Shown here in pieces: positions 17,129 to 24,761 of a stretch of DNA of 64,000 nucleotides. The stretch comes from an uncultured Christensenella sp. (lineage in GTDB: Bacteria; Bacillota; Clostridia; Christensenellales; Pumilibacteraceae). A model generated the notes under the pieces. It had not been told where the DNA came from, did not search any database, and was given only the letters and a program-made list of their open reading frames with translations. The stretch is taken from positions 186,001 through 250,000 of the forward strand of contig CAJTND010000001.1 in NCBI GenBank assembly GCA_910577995.1. Reading direction: 5' to 3'. The position numbers and the translations under genes are program-made. Each line of letters opens with the position of its first letter. Position 1 is the stretch's first letter.

Positions 17129-18469
17129 TCAAGCGCGAGCCTCTGTCTCGCCTTTTTCCGTCTTGGTTTTGAGCGGTTTTTTGTTGAACGTGCGATCTCC
17201 GCTCTTTTTTCCGACGCGCTGGAACAATGCCCAGAACGACGGCGCAATGCAGATCGAAGAGAACGTACCCGCCAAAAGACCGATGATGATGGGGAACGCG
17301 AATATACGGATATCGGGCACGCCTATTATCGCGACCATCAGTATCATCAACAGCGTGGTGATGGTCGTATTGATCGATCTGAGCAAGGTTTCCCGTATCG
17401 ACTTATTGGCAATATCCTCGGCGGACATATTGGCGTTGAACACGGAACGCATGTTCTCGCGCACGCGGTCGAATATGATTATCGAGTTGTTTATCGAATA
17501 ACCGAGTATCGTTATGAGCGCAGCGATGAACGTGCTGTTTATCTCGATACGGCATATCGCCATGAACGAGAACATTATAAGTATGTCATGCAACAGCGCG
17601 ATGATACACGCAAGACCGCTCGACAGCTGGAATCTGATACCGATATAGCAAAGCATGAATATCAGCGCAAGCGATACGGCAAGCACGGCGTTGAACAAAA
17701 GCTCCGTCGACACCGTCGCGCCGATAAGATCGCCCTGCGTAACGCTTCCGGCGTATTTGTCGCTTATCTTCATGCCCGACGCAAGAGCCGCGTCGAGCTC
17801 CGACGACGCATTTATCGTGGCGAACGAGATAACCACCTTGTGCGAGTCGTTCTCGTCAAGCTTTACCGAATCGGCGGCATCGCCGTCGAAAGTCATGCCG
17901 GCATTATTATCGGCATTGAGCGTTTCCGCGAGCTTGACAAACGTATTTTTAAGATCCGCGAGCGTCGGCGCGCTGATTATCTCGTTGTACGTCAGCGTAA
18001 CGGTCTTATCCGCCGTAGCTACCGCCGGAATGAGCATCAGTATCTCGTCTTCGAGTTCGGACTTGATAGCGGGATTGATAACGTCTATCATTTCCGCTTC
18101 GCTCACGCCCTTAACGGCGTGATATTTTACGTGTATCGCGGTGCTGTCGCCCGAGCCTTGACGCTGCATATTGTCTATGCGCACGGAATATTCCTTGCCG
18201 TCCTCGGTCGTAACAGTGGACAGAACGTCCTCTATGCGACGGCAATACGAATTGTAATTGTCGTCGGTAAGCCTGTTTCCGAGTTTGACGTCTATCGAAT
18301 ATCCGCCCGTAAAGTCGGTGCCGAGATTGAACGGCGAACCGAGCGTAAAGTTGAATATTATCGCCGTCACTATCGCGACGACGATTATCGCGAGCGGTAT
18401 CGCAAACAGGATCTTGCGCTTTTCGACAATGTGAAGATCTTTTTCGAGGAGATTATCGAGTTTTTTCAT
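17129..18469 (-). CDS. secF: Protein translocase subunit SecF
   Basis: SecF works with SecD in the membrane to pull exported proteins across using the proton or sodium gradient. It has one N-terminal membrane segment (residues ~19-42), the GTDFTGGY motif, and a C-terminal block of five membrane helices with SINNSIIIFDRVRENM. At 446 residues it is much longer than the usual ~300. The extra length is in the first extracytoplasmic loop, roughly residues 55-255. It starts in a TAATG overlap with secD. Confidence 0.93.
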   Translation of the reverse strand: MKKLDNLLEKDLHIVEKRKILFAIPLAIIVVAIVTAIIFNFTLGSPFNLGTDFTGGYSIDVKLGNRLTDDNYNSYCRRIEDVLSTVTTEDGKEYSVRIDNMQRQGSGDSTAIHVKYHAVKGVSEAEMIDVINPAIKSELEDEILMLIPAVATADKTVTLTYNEIISAPTLADLKNTFVKLAETLNADNNAGMTFDGDAADSVKLDENDSHKVVISFATINASSELDAALASGMKISDKYAGSVTQGDLIGATVSTELLFNAVLAVSLALIFMLCYIGIRFQLSSGLACIIALLHDILIMFSFMAICRIEINSTFIAALITILGYSINNSIIIFDRVRENMRSVFNANMSAEDIANKSIRETLLRSINTTITTLLMILMVAIIGVPDIRIFAFPIIIGLLAGTFSSICIAPSFWALFQRVGKKSGDRTFNKKPLKTKTEKGETEARA

Positions 18470-19992
18470 TATGCCTCGCCTCCTTCGCTTGCGCGGCGTT
18501 CCTTGCCGCTCTTTTCAAGCTCTTTCAACCGTTTTTTCTCTTCCTTGGCTTCTTGCTTTTCCTTAGCCTCGCGGTCCATCATCTCCTGAACGCCCGCATC
18601 GGTCGCGTCCGCGCTGAGGTTCTCGAACATCCTGCCGCGCTTGAGGTTATAAAGCTTTTCGGAATGAGAGTTGAGGTTGATGAAATATTTGAGTATGCCG
18701 CGCGAAACGAGCAGCGCAGTAAACAGCGAGAGCAGTACGCCGACGAGCAGAGTGAGCGCGAAGCCGCTAACCGAGCCCGTGCCGAGCAGCAACAGCAGCA
18801 CGCACGCGATGACGGTGGTCACGTTACTGTCGAGTATCGCGAAAAGCGCCTTTTTGAAGCCCGCATGGTACGCCGCCATTATCGATTTACCGTTGCGGTA
18901 TTCCTCTTTGATACGCTCGAAGATTATGACGTTGGCGTCGACTGCCATACCGATACTGAGCAGTATGCCCGCAATACCGGGAAGCGTCAACTGTACCCAC
19001 GGCAGAACCGCGAGGAAGAACAAATAAAGCACGACGTAAATCAAAAGCGCGACTGCCGCGGCGACGCCGAGCAGACGGTACACGAGGCACATAAACGCTA
19101 TTACGAGCACAAAGCCGACGACGCCCGCTATCAAGCCGTATTTAAGCGCATTGTCGCCGAGCGTCGGCGATATCGTTTCGGTCTCTTTCAGTTCGAGCGA
19201 AACGTCGAACGTTCCGCTGTTTATCTGGTCGGCGAGCTTTTGCGCGCTCTCCGCGGTGAATCCGCCCGAGATTATCGCATTGCCGCTGATAGCCGTATTG
19301 ATCGTGGCGGTGCTTATCGTTTCGGACTCGCCGCCTATCGTGACGACTATGCTCATTGTCTTATCGATATTTTCGGAAGTAGCCTTAAAGAACTTGTCCT
19401 GTCCGTCGGACGTCAGCTCGAGCGAAACGACGTAGCCGCCGTCGTTGGGGCTGTAGAACGATTGCGCACGCACGACGTCCGTACCCGTGATGACAGTTTC
19501 TTTGGTCTCGTCGAGAACGAACTCTATCTCCGCGGGCTCGCCTATTATTTTGAGCACGTCCGACGCATCCTCTACGTCGGGTATCTCGACGCGCAGTCTG
19601 TCGTTGTTAGAGCCCTCGATTATGACGGTAGCCTCCGCATAGCCTTTGCTTACGAGAAGCGCCTCGAGCGAGGAACGCGTGCCCTCCATCTTGCTGTCGA
19701 AGTTTTCGGTATCGGTGTTGGTCGCCTGATAGACAGCGTAAACACCGCCCTGCAGGTCGAGACCGAGGCTTATAGCTTCTTTGGACATGAACGGATGATA
19801 AAGCGTAAATCCGAAACGCATCGGACAAAACGCCAATATCATGCCCACTATCAGCGCGATGCCGATAAAGACAAGCTTGATTATCGTTGATTTTTTCTTG
19901 ATCGGCTTGTGCGCGACAGGCGGGGCATTGACTTTTTTTCCGTCGGGCCCGTTTTCCTGTGCGACTTCGGTCAAGGAAGTCGTTTCTGCCAT
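18469..19992 (-). CDS. secD: Protein translocase subunit SecD
   Basis: The 507-residue protein has a cytoplasmic Ser/Lys-rich N-terminus, a membrane segment near residues 35-55, the LGLDLQGGVY motif and five C-terminal helices with AVDANVIIFERIKEE. Charged Lys/Glu residues end the protein. ATG 19992 is chosen because GGAG precedes it; an in-frame ATG 12 bases upstream has no RBS. A strong promoter at 20051-20079 starts the secDF transcript. Confidence 0.95.
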   Translation of the reverse strand: MAETTSLTEVAQENGPDGKKVNAPPVAHKPIKKKSTIIKLVFIGIALIVGMILAFCPMRFGFTLYHPFMSKEAISLGLDLQGGVYAVYQATNTDTENFDSKMEGTRSSLEALLVSKGYAEATVIIEGSNNDRLRVEIPDVEDASDVLKIIGEPAEIEFVLDETKETVITGTDVVRAQSFYSPNDGGYVVSLELTSDGQDKFFKATSENIDKTMSIVVTIGGESETISTATINTAISGNAIISGGFTAESAQKLADQINSGTFDVSLELKETETISPTLGDNALKYGLIAGVVGFVLVIAFMCLVYRLLGVAAAVALLIYVVLYLFFLAVLPWVQLTLPGIAGILLSIGMAVDANVIIFERIKEEYRNGKSIMAAYHAGFKKALFAILDSNVTTVIACVLLLLLGTGSVSGFALTLLVGVLLSLFTALLVSRGILKYFINLNSHSEKLYNLKRGRMFENLSADATDAGVQEMMDREAKEKQEAKEEKKRLKELEKSGKERRASEGGEA

Positions 19993-20050
19993 AAAATTCT
20001 CCAAACGTATTGCATCGAAAAAAACTACAATACCGACATGATACTTCTAT

Positions 20051-20079
20051 ATTATATAAAATACCGCCGTTTAAGTCAA
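20051..20079 (-). promoter_or_regulatory. Promoter of secDF
   Basis: TTGACT (20074-20079) and TATAAT (20051-20056) on the minus strand with a 17-base spacer, about 60 bases upstream of the secD start. Confidence 0.75.
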
Positions 20080-20117
20080 TTGATTATAACGCTATTAGCG
20101 AAAAAATTACGATTTAT

Positions 20118-21434
20118 TTAGTCGGCGGTTTCCGCGTTTTCGCTTTCCTCGATGGCTTTTATAGCGAGAGCGCATTCTACGCGCTTGCGCATCAGCTCGC
20201 ATGCGGGCTTATACGGCGCGTTTATGTCGTTGTTGAACTTGTACGAATTAGCCATGCAACCGCCCGAGCAGTAGTACTTTGCCCAGCACTCGGAGCATTC
20301 GGGCTTGGACGGCACTGCGCAGTAATAAAACTTTTTGCGCATATCCTCGTCGAGCGTACCGCCGAGCTTGCCGAGCGCCGTAGCCTTGATCCCGTCGAAT
20401 TGGTGACAGGGATATATCGTACCGTCTGGCGCAACGGCGACGTACTCGCCGCCCGCGCCGCAGCCTTTCAGCCGCTTGACGGCGCAAGGCGCATTATCGA
20501 TATCCGTCATGAAGTGGAAAAAATTGAACCACTTGTCGGTCTTGCGCCGCGCGATATACTCTTTGGCGAGCTTGTCGTATTCGGCGAGCACCGTCGGGAT
20601 ATCCTCCTCGCGGATGGACATCGGGCTTTTCCCGTCGAGCACGACCGGCTCGATCGATATCTGGTCGAACCCGAGATCGTTGAGGTACAGCACGTCCGAG
20701 CAAAAATCGAGGTTGTAGCGCGTAAAAGTTCCACGCACATAATATTGCCCTTTTCGCCGCTCCTTAAACCGCAATGCGTTTTTGATAACGGTGTCGAATG
20801 TCTTTTGTCCGCCGACGGACTTGCGCACTCTGTCGTGCACCTCGGGTCTGCCGTCGACGCTTATAACGACGTTGTACATCTGCTCGTTGAAAAAATCGAT
20901 ATCCTCGTCGGTCAGCTTGTACGCGTTAGTCGTTATAGTAAAGCGGAAGTTCTTGTTCTTTTCCTTTTCCAGCGAGCGCGCATAGTACACGGTGCGCTTG
21001 ACGACGTCGAGATCGAGCATCGGCTCGCCGCCGAAAAAGTCGACCTCGAGATTGCGGCCGCTCGCCTCGACGAGCATATCTATCGCCGCCTTTGCCGTGT
21101 CAAACGACATGTTTCGCCGCTCGTCATTGTACGTGCCGCCCTCGGCGAAGCAGTAAGCGCAAGCGAGATTGCAGTTATGCGAAACGTTAAGACACATCGC
21201 CTTTATCACCGGCGAATACTCGGGCAGCTCCGCTTTTATCGGCGGCGCAAAAAGCACGCCGTCGGCTTTTAACCGCTCTATTTCCGCCGTCGCTTCTTTT
21301 ACGGCACATGAAGAAAACAGCGACATATCGCCGCCGTTTAAGATTGCCTTTACTATTTCGTCGATCTCAAAGAAAGAACCGCTTTCCGTATCGAGAGCAA
21401 AGCTTCGGCCGTCGAATACGAACGTATGGACCAT
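20118..21434 (-). CDS. Radical SAM SCIFF peptide maturase (thioether-forming)
   Basis: A 438-residue radical SAM/SPASM enzyme that installs Cys-to-residue thioether crosslinks in the SCIFF peptide encoded just upstream. The N-terminal precursor-recognition region is followed by the cluster motif CNLACAYCF (around residue 100), then FFGGEPML, and a C-terminal SPASM region with many cysteines, including CGAGGEYVAVAPDGTIYPCHQF and CSECWAKYYCSGGC. This architecture is that of the Tte1186/CteB family, whose products are ranthipeptides. The ATG shares its A with the peptide stop codon (TAATG), so the two are translationally coupled. Confidence 0.95.
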   Translation of the reverse strand: MVHTFVFDGRSFALDTESGSFFEIDEIVKAILNGGDMSLFSSCAVKEATAEIERLKADGVLFAPPIKAELPEYSPVIKAMCLNVSHNCNLACAYCFAEGGTYNDERRNMSFDTAKAAIDMLVEASGRNLEVDFFGGEPMLDLDVVKRTVYYARSLEKEKNKNFRFTITTNAYKLTDEDIDFFNEQMYNVVISVDGRPEVHDRVRKSVGGQKTFDTVIKNALRFKERRKGQYYVRGTFTRYNLDFCSDVLYLNDLGFDQISIEPVVLDGKSPMSIREEDIPTVLAEYDKLAKEYIARRKTDKWFNFFHFMTDIDNAPCAVKRLKGCGAGGEYVAVAPDGTIYPCHQFDGIKATALGKLGGTLDEDMRKKFYYCAVPSKPECSECWAKYYCSGGCMANSYKFNNDINAPYKPACELMRKRVECALAIKAIEESENAETAD

Positions 21435-21610
21435 TACTTTTGCTTTCTTTGCGGATTGAGGACCTTGACGCCGCCCTTGCGCTCGCACGATTGATTGCCT
21501 ACTGTGCAGCTCGTCTTGCAAGCCGACTGGCAGCTCGTCTGGCACTCGCCGCAAGCGGTGTCGCAGCCGTTGTCGATGGTCGATTTTCTGATAACGCGAA
21601 TATGAGTCAT
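21434..21610 (-). CDS. SCIFF ranthipeptide precursor
   Basis: A 58-residue peptide with seven cysteines, at positions 16, 20, 23, 27, 31, 35 and 42. It carries the SCIFF core CGECQTSCQSACKTSC followed by TVGNQSCE, then a basic tail ending in KQK that is longer than in the classic 45-residue form. GGAGG lies five bases before the ATG. The maturase overlaps its stop codon. SCIFF peptides are nearly universal in Clostridia, and their function is not established, although a role in quorum-type signalling has been proposed for the ranthipeptide group. Confidence 0.95.
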   Translation of the reverse strand: MTHIRVIRKSTIDNGCDTACGECQTSCQSACKTSCTVGNQSCERKGGVKVLNPQRKQK

Positions 21611-21636
21611 ATCAGCCTCCGAATTTCTTTTGTTCT

Positions 21637-21665
21637 ATTATACTTTACTTACTCGCAAAAATCAA
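21637..21665 (-). promoter_or_regulatory. Promoter of the SCIFF peptide-maturase operon
   Basis: TTGATT (21660-21665) and perfect TATAAT (21637-21642) on the minus strand with a 17-base spacer, 26 bases upstream of the peptide start. The peptide and its maturase thus have their own promoter within the sec neighbourhood. Confidence 0.75.
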
Positions 21666-21705
21666 GCGATTATCGAGTTATTTTATATTTTCTTTGAACT
21701 ATCCG

Positions 21706-22104
21706 TTACTTGCGTTTTCTGATATTGACTGAAATTATTCCGCTTATCATGCCCGCTACCATTCCGAGCACGCAGTCGTTGAGCATGGACAGTCCGACGT
21801 TGAACTTGCCGTCGAGCAGCGAAAACACGACGTAGGATATCCACACGAATATAAATCCGCACACGATGCCGCGCAGCCAGCCGTTGGTCGGCTTTTTTAG
21901 CGAGAAGATACAGCCGACGAATATCGCGAGCGTCTTTATCACTTGGTTGATGATAGGTATCGCGCCGTCCGAAATATTGAACAGCTTGACGGCGAGCGCG
22001 GAAAGCAGCACCGCGAGGAGCGCGAATATAAGCGCGATTATGTTCGCCTTGACTATCTCGAAGATATAACCCCTGTCTTTTTCGACCTTCTGCCTGTGAG
22101 CCAT
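21706..22104 (-). CDS. TIGR04086 family membrane protein
   Basis: A 132-residue protein with four hydrophobic segments (roughly residues 20-42, 50-70, 75-97 and 103-124) and basic ends. Its position between yajC and the SCIFF peptide is the conserved place of the TIGR04086 family in Clostridia. No function is established; a role in SCIFF export or in the Sec machinery would be a guess from the neighbourhood. Its GGAGG lies seven bases before the ATG but inside a hairpin (22112-22142). Confidence 0.8.
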   Translation of the reverse strand: MAHRQKVEKDRGYIFEIVKANIIALIFALLAVLLSALAVKLFNISDGAIPIINQVIKTLAIFVGCIFSLKKPTNGWLRGIVCGFIFVWISYVVFSLLDGKFNVGLSMLNDCVLGMVAGMISGIISVNIRKRK

Positions 22105-22142
22105 AAAAAAACCTCCGCTTACACATCTAAGGTATGCGGAGG
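22105..22142 (-). promoter_or_regulatory. Terminator-like hairpin that encloses the RBS of the TIGR04086 gene
   Basis: On the minus strand CCTCCGC (22136-22142) pairs perfectly with GCGGAGG (22112-22118), and the stem can extend by four inner pairs past a 2-base bulge. Seven Ts (22105-22111) follow at once and lead straight into the ATG. The 3' arm is the Shine-Dalgarno sequence itself. The element could therefore stop yajC transcripts, hide the RBS in read-through transcripts, or both. Confidence 0.65.
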
Positions 22143-22178
22143 CTTATCGATATAGACTAATTATATCTATGCGTTACA

Positions 22179-22826
22179 TTACTTTTTTGTCGATTTCTGC
22201 GCCGACGAGGTCGTCGTTTTCTTCTTAGTGCCTGTGGACTTGGGCGCGCTCGTCGTCTTGCGTGCGGTCGTTTTAGGTGCGGGCGCGGACTTTTCCTCGG
22301 CAGGCTCTTCTACTACGGCGCTCGCAGTTTCGGCGTCGGCGTCGACTTTCTCTTCGGGCTTTTCTTCTACGGGCTCGTCCGCCTTGCTCTCGACGGGCGT
22401 TTCAGCCTCGACCTTCTCTTCTGCGGGCGCGGGAGCGACGGACGCAGGCTCTTCCGCGACGGCGGCGGGCTCGTCCGCCTTTTGCTCGAAAGCATCGACG
22501 GGCTCGTCGGCGCGGCTCATTACCTGATAAAGCGCCTGGATATCGAAGACCATTGTCGTCTTGTTGTCGCCTTCGCCTGTCTCGATGACCATTTCTTTAT
22601 CGTTGGGCGTTATCTGACGGATCGATTTTATCGTACCGATTATGCCGCCGACGGTCTTTATAACGTCGCCGGGTTTGAGCGAATTGTGGAGCTCGGTCGT
22701 CTGCTTTGCGCGTTTTTTGTTGGTGAACATCGGAACGACCAACAACACGACCACGAGCACTACCAAAAGCGCTACGAAGATCCACGTCGTCGTATTCGAT
22801 TCCGCACACAAAAAGGTGTTCTTCAT
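22179..22826 (-). CDS. yajC: Preprotein translocase subunit YajC with long charged tail
   Basis: The first ~100 residues are YajC: one membrane helix (residues ~14-34), then KRAKQTTELHNSLKPGDVIKTVGGIIGTI split across the conserved soluble part. From about residue 108 the protein continues with ~105 residues rich in Ala, Glu, Pro, Lys and Thr, ending in a Lys/Thr/Ser-rich basic segment. YajC is normally 85-120 residues, so this tail is an addition; it is probably disordered and cytoplasmic. Neighbouring secD and secF complete the SecDF-YajC complex. Confidence 0.92.
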   Translation of the reverse strand: MKNTFLCAESNTTTWIFVALLVVLVVVLLVVPMFTNKKRAKQTTELHNSLKPGDVIKTVGGIIGTIKSIRQITPNDKEMVIETGEGDNKTTMVFDIQALYQVMSRADEPVDAFEQKADEPAAVAEEPASVAPAPAEEKVEAETPVESKADEPVEEKPEEKVDADAETASAVVEEPAEEKSAPAPKTTARKTTSAPKSTGTKKKTTTSSAQKSTKK

Positions 22827-22855
22827 TGATATACTCCTTTATTTGAATTGCTGTA

Positions 22856-22884
22856 AGTATATCATTGATCGGCAAAAAAGGCAA
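22856..22884 (-). promoter_or_regulatory. Promoter of yajC
   Basis: TTGCCT (22879-22884) and TATACT (22856-22861) on the minus strand with a 17-base spacer, about 30 bases before the start codon. Confidence 0.65.
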
Positions 22885-22905
22885 CCGATTGACGCGCGTA
22901 AATTA

Positions 22906-23658
22906 CTACTTTTTTGACTTATTTTTTACTCTATGCTCGGTTTTGGCGTCGAATATGCCTATGAGCCTGTCGGACAGTTCGTGATTGCTTATGCCGCCGT
23001 CTATGATAAGTTCGAGCGGCGCAAGGTCGATAAGACAGTACATAAGCTCGTTGACGTCACCGACGCAAAGATCGAGATCGCCCGTTTTGAGCGCGCCCGT
23101 AAGACGGTATTTTCCCCCGTCCTCGCAAACGGTCAGCCGGGTTATCTTGGGATCGACGGCGCTTATCAAGAAGCGTAAAAGCTCATTGTACGTATCGTCG
23201 TCGTGGAGATACGCGCCGTTTGTCTTGGTCAGCTTGCATATCTCGAGCCAACGCCCTTTAAGATCGTGCAGCTTAAAGTCGAACAGCCCGTCGAGCGCGA
23301 GCCCGTCCTCGACACGCACCGCGCGCCGCAGAAGTTTATATTCGTTTTCCCTATCGAACGCCACCAGCGTATGAAGAAGTATCTCGTATCTTTGAGAAGG
23401 TAAGCACAATTGCAGGTTACGCTTCATATAATCAAATTTAGTGACCACGGCGTACATTTCGATGATGCACTCCTTGACGGCGGCGAGCATCTCGGCTTTG
23501 TGCTCCGCCTCACAGCCGAAACCGCAATACAATCTACGGCCCGACATATTAAATGCGGACACGGCGTTACAGGCTTCGAGCTTGGTCTTGATCATGTCTT
23601 CGATAGCATAGAGCCAATCGGATTTGGAACCGTCGACACTCACCGTAATTTGAAACAT
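22906..23658 (-). CDS. Putative sporulation protein, YtxC-like
   Basis: A 250-residue protein resembling YtxC, a sporulation-associated protein of unknown biochemical role. The C-terminal half carries the recognisable pattern: a ~25-residue segment ending in LLRFLISAVDPKI, a short strand region, then VNELMYCLIDLAPLELII. There is no signal peptide and no membrane segment. I chose the second ATG (23656-23658) because GGGAG lies six bases before it, whereas the first ATG touches the GGGAG. Identification rests on remembered family pattern and is moderate. Confidence 0.6.
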   Translation of the reverse strand: MFQITVSVDGSKSDWLYAIEDMIKTKLEACNAVSAFNMSGRRLYCGFGCEAEHKAEMLAAVKECIIEMYAVVTKFDYMKRNLQLCLPSQRYEILLHTLVAFDRENEYKLLRRAVRVEDGLALDGLFDFKLHDLKGRWLEICKLTKTNGAYLHDDDTYNELLRFLISAVDPKITRLTVCEDGGKYRLTGALKTGDLDLCVGDVNELMYCLIDLAPLELIIDGGISNHELSDRLIGIFDAKTEHRVKNKSKK

Positions 23659-23788
23659 AGACATCTCCCAGGAAGTATTTTATGAAACCCGTTGCCGTTT
23701 TACGCACGCATTTGAAATTTAGTACAAGCACGTTTGAAGCAATTTCTTAAAAAAGTACAAATTTTTTATATAAACAGCCGAAAAAGGG

Positions 23789-23817
23789 TTGATTTTTCCA
23801 AAGCGATTTGGTATTAT
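23789..23817 (+). promoter_or_regulatory. Promoter of the tRNA cluster
   Basis: TTGATT (23789-23794) and TATTAT (23812-23817) with a 17-base spacer, 18 bases before the tRNA-Val. Confidence 0.65.
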
Positions 23818-23834
23818 AGATAAGCGTCGGGCAT

Positions 23835-23910
23835 GGGAGCATAGCTCAGTTGGGAGAGCATCTGCCTTACAAGCAGAGGGTCATAGGTTCGAGCCCTATT
23901 GTTCCCACCA
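23835..23910 (+). tRNA. tRNA-Val (anticodon TAC)
   Basis: Complete cloverleaf of 76 bases including an encoded CCA. The acceptor arms GGGAGCA and TGTTCCC pair, the anticodon loop is CTTACAA between TCTGC and GCAGA, and the T-loop is GGTTCGAGCC. First of three tRNAs on the plus strand. Confidence 0.96.
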
Positions 23911-23921
23911 CTTTTCATAAT

Positions 23922-23995
23922 GGCACCATAGCCAAGCGGTAAGGCAGAGGTCTGCAAAACCTTAACCCCCGGTTCGATTCCGGGTGGTGCCTCCA
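23922..23995 (+). tRNA. tRNA-Cys (anticodon GCA)
   Basis: Complete cloverleaf of 74 bases with encoded CCA. Acceptor GGCACCA pairs with TGGTGCC, and the anticodon loop CTGCAAA gives GCA. It follows the tRNA-Val by 11 bases. Confidence 0.95.
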
Positions 23996-24070
23996 AAAAC
24001 AAAAACGCGAAGGAGCTATCCGACGCGTTTTATGTTAAAAAGCACTTGTACCAAAGAAAAACATATCCAC

Positions 24071-24156
24071 GCCGCTGTGGTGGAACGGCAGACACAGAGG
24101 ACTTAAAATCCTCCGAGGGAGACTTCGTATCGGTTCAAATCCGATCAGCGGCACCA
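24071..24156 (+). tRNA. tRNA-Leu (anticodon TAA)
   Basis: An 86-base class II tRNA with a long variable arm and encoded CCA. Acceptor GCCGCTG pairs with CAGCGGC and the anticodon loop is CTTAAAA. It reads UUA/UUG codons, whose A37 is the kind of site modified by MiaA and MiaB encoded at 3905-10498. Confidence 0.95.
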
Positions 24157-24165
24157 AGTTTATCC

Positions 24166-24198
24166 GATCCGGATCGACACCGTCGGTTCGGATCTTTT
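24166..24198 (+). terminator. Terminator after the tRNA cluster
   Basis: A 13-pair stem (24166-24178 with 24182-24194, three G-U pairs) closes a 3-base loop and is followed by TTTT. Confidence 0.8.
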
Positions 24199-24238
24199 AT
24201 ATTAAAAACGCGTTTTGCACAAATCGATAAAAATACTC

Positions 24239-24268
24239 TTGATTTCTCTATGAACAATGTGTTATAAT
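24239..24268 (+). promoter_or_regulatory. Promoter of the small zinc-ribbon gene
   Basis: TTGATT (24239-24244) and perfect TATAAT (24263-24268) with an 18-base spacer, about 80 bases upstream of the start codon. Confidence 0.65.
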
Positions 24269-24350
24269 ATACGCGCTATATAAAGCGTCTGCGCCGATAT
24301 AGCATAACTTCGGCAACCACGCTTTCTACCCTTTTCAAGGAGAACGTATC

Positions 24351-24572
24351 ATGAAAGAGATCGATATCGAAAAATGCCCGTTTTGCGGCGGAGAAGAACT
24401 GATAGAAGCACGCATTGCTTCATACGGCGGCGCATACCTTACTCCCGTAAACAAAGGCGGTTTACGCAATGCGGCGCTGTTTGCGACGGTTTGCCGCGAC
24501 TGCGGCAGCGTAGTCCGCGCCTATTGCAAAGAACCGGAAAAGCTTTTTCACAAAAAGGACCGCAGACCTTAG
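24351..24572 (+). CDS. Small zinc-ribbon protein of unknown function
   Basis: A 73-residue protein with two Cys pairs, CPFCGG near residue 9 and CRDCGS near residue 48, that should bind one zinc in a ribbon fold, plus a basic C-terminus. AAGGAG lies nine bases before the ATG and it has its own promoter and a downstream hairpin, so it is expressed. Similar short zinc-ribbon proteins are common in Firmicutes and I cannot assign a role. Confidence 0.75.
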   Translation: MKEIDIEKCPFCGGEELIEARIASYGGAYLTPVNKGGLRNAALFATVCRDCGSVVRAYCKEPEKLFHKKDRRP

Positions 24573-24719
24573 TCCGCTCTTAAAGATATGCCGAACTCGA
24601 ATCACATGAAGAAAAAAGGATCTGACATAGCACTATGAATGCGACAGACAAAAAAACCACAGATCTGCTCAATGGGATATACCGACTGCAAACGTAAGGC
24701 TTCTTTTATTAGGCATAAC

Positions 24720-24745
24720 AAAAAGAGCGCCGAAGCGCTCTTTTT
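24720..24745. terminator. Bidirectional terminator
   Basis: AAAAAGAGCGC and its exact complement flank a CGAA loop, so a T-tract follows the stem on both strands. It serves the surface-protein gene ending at 24762 on the minus strand and probably the zinc-ribbon gene on the plus strand. Confidence 0.85.
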
Positions 24746-24761
24746 GTTTGCAAGATATTTG

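Noticed and set aside
22190..22500. Repetitive-looking sequence in the yajC 3' half, considered as a repeat array
   Set aside because: It is coding low-complexity (Ala/Glu/Pro/Lys) without fixed-length repeats or spacers, so it is not a CRISPR array.
23814..24002. 62-codon minus-strand frame across tRNA-Val and tRNA-Cys
   Set aside because: It is the classic spurious product read from the complement of tRNA genes.
24046..24267. Plus-strand frame across tRNA-Leu
   Set aside because: It is explained by the tRNA and its terminator.
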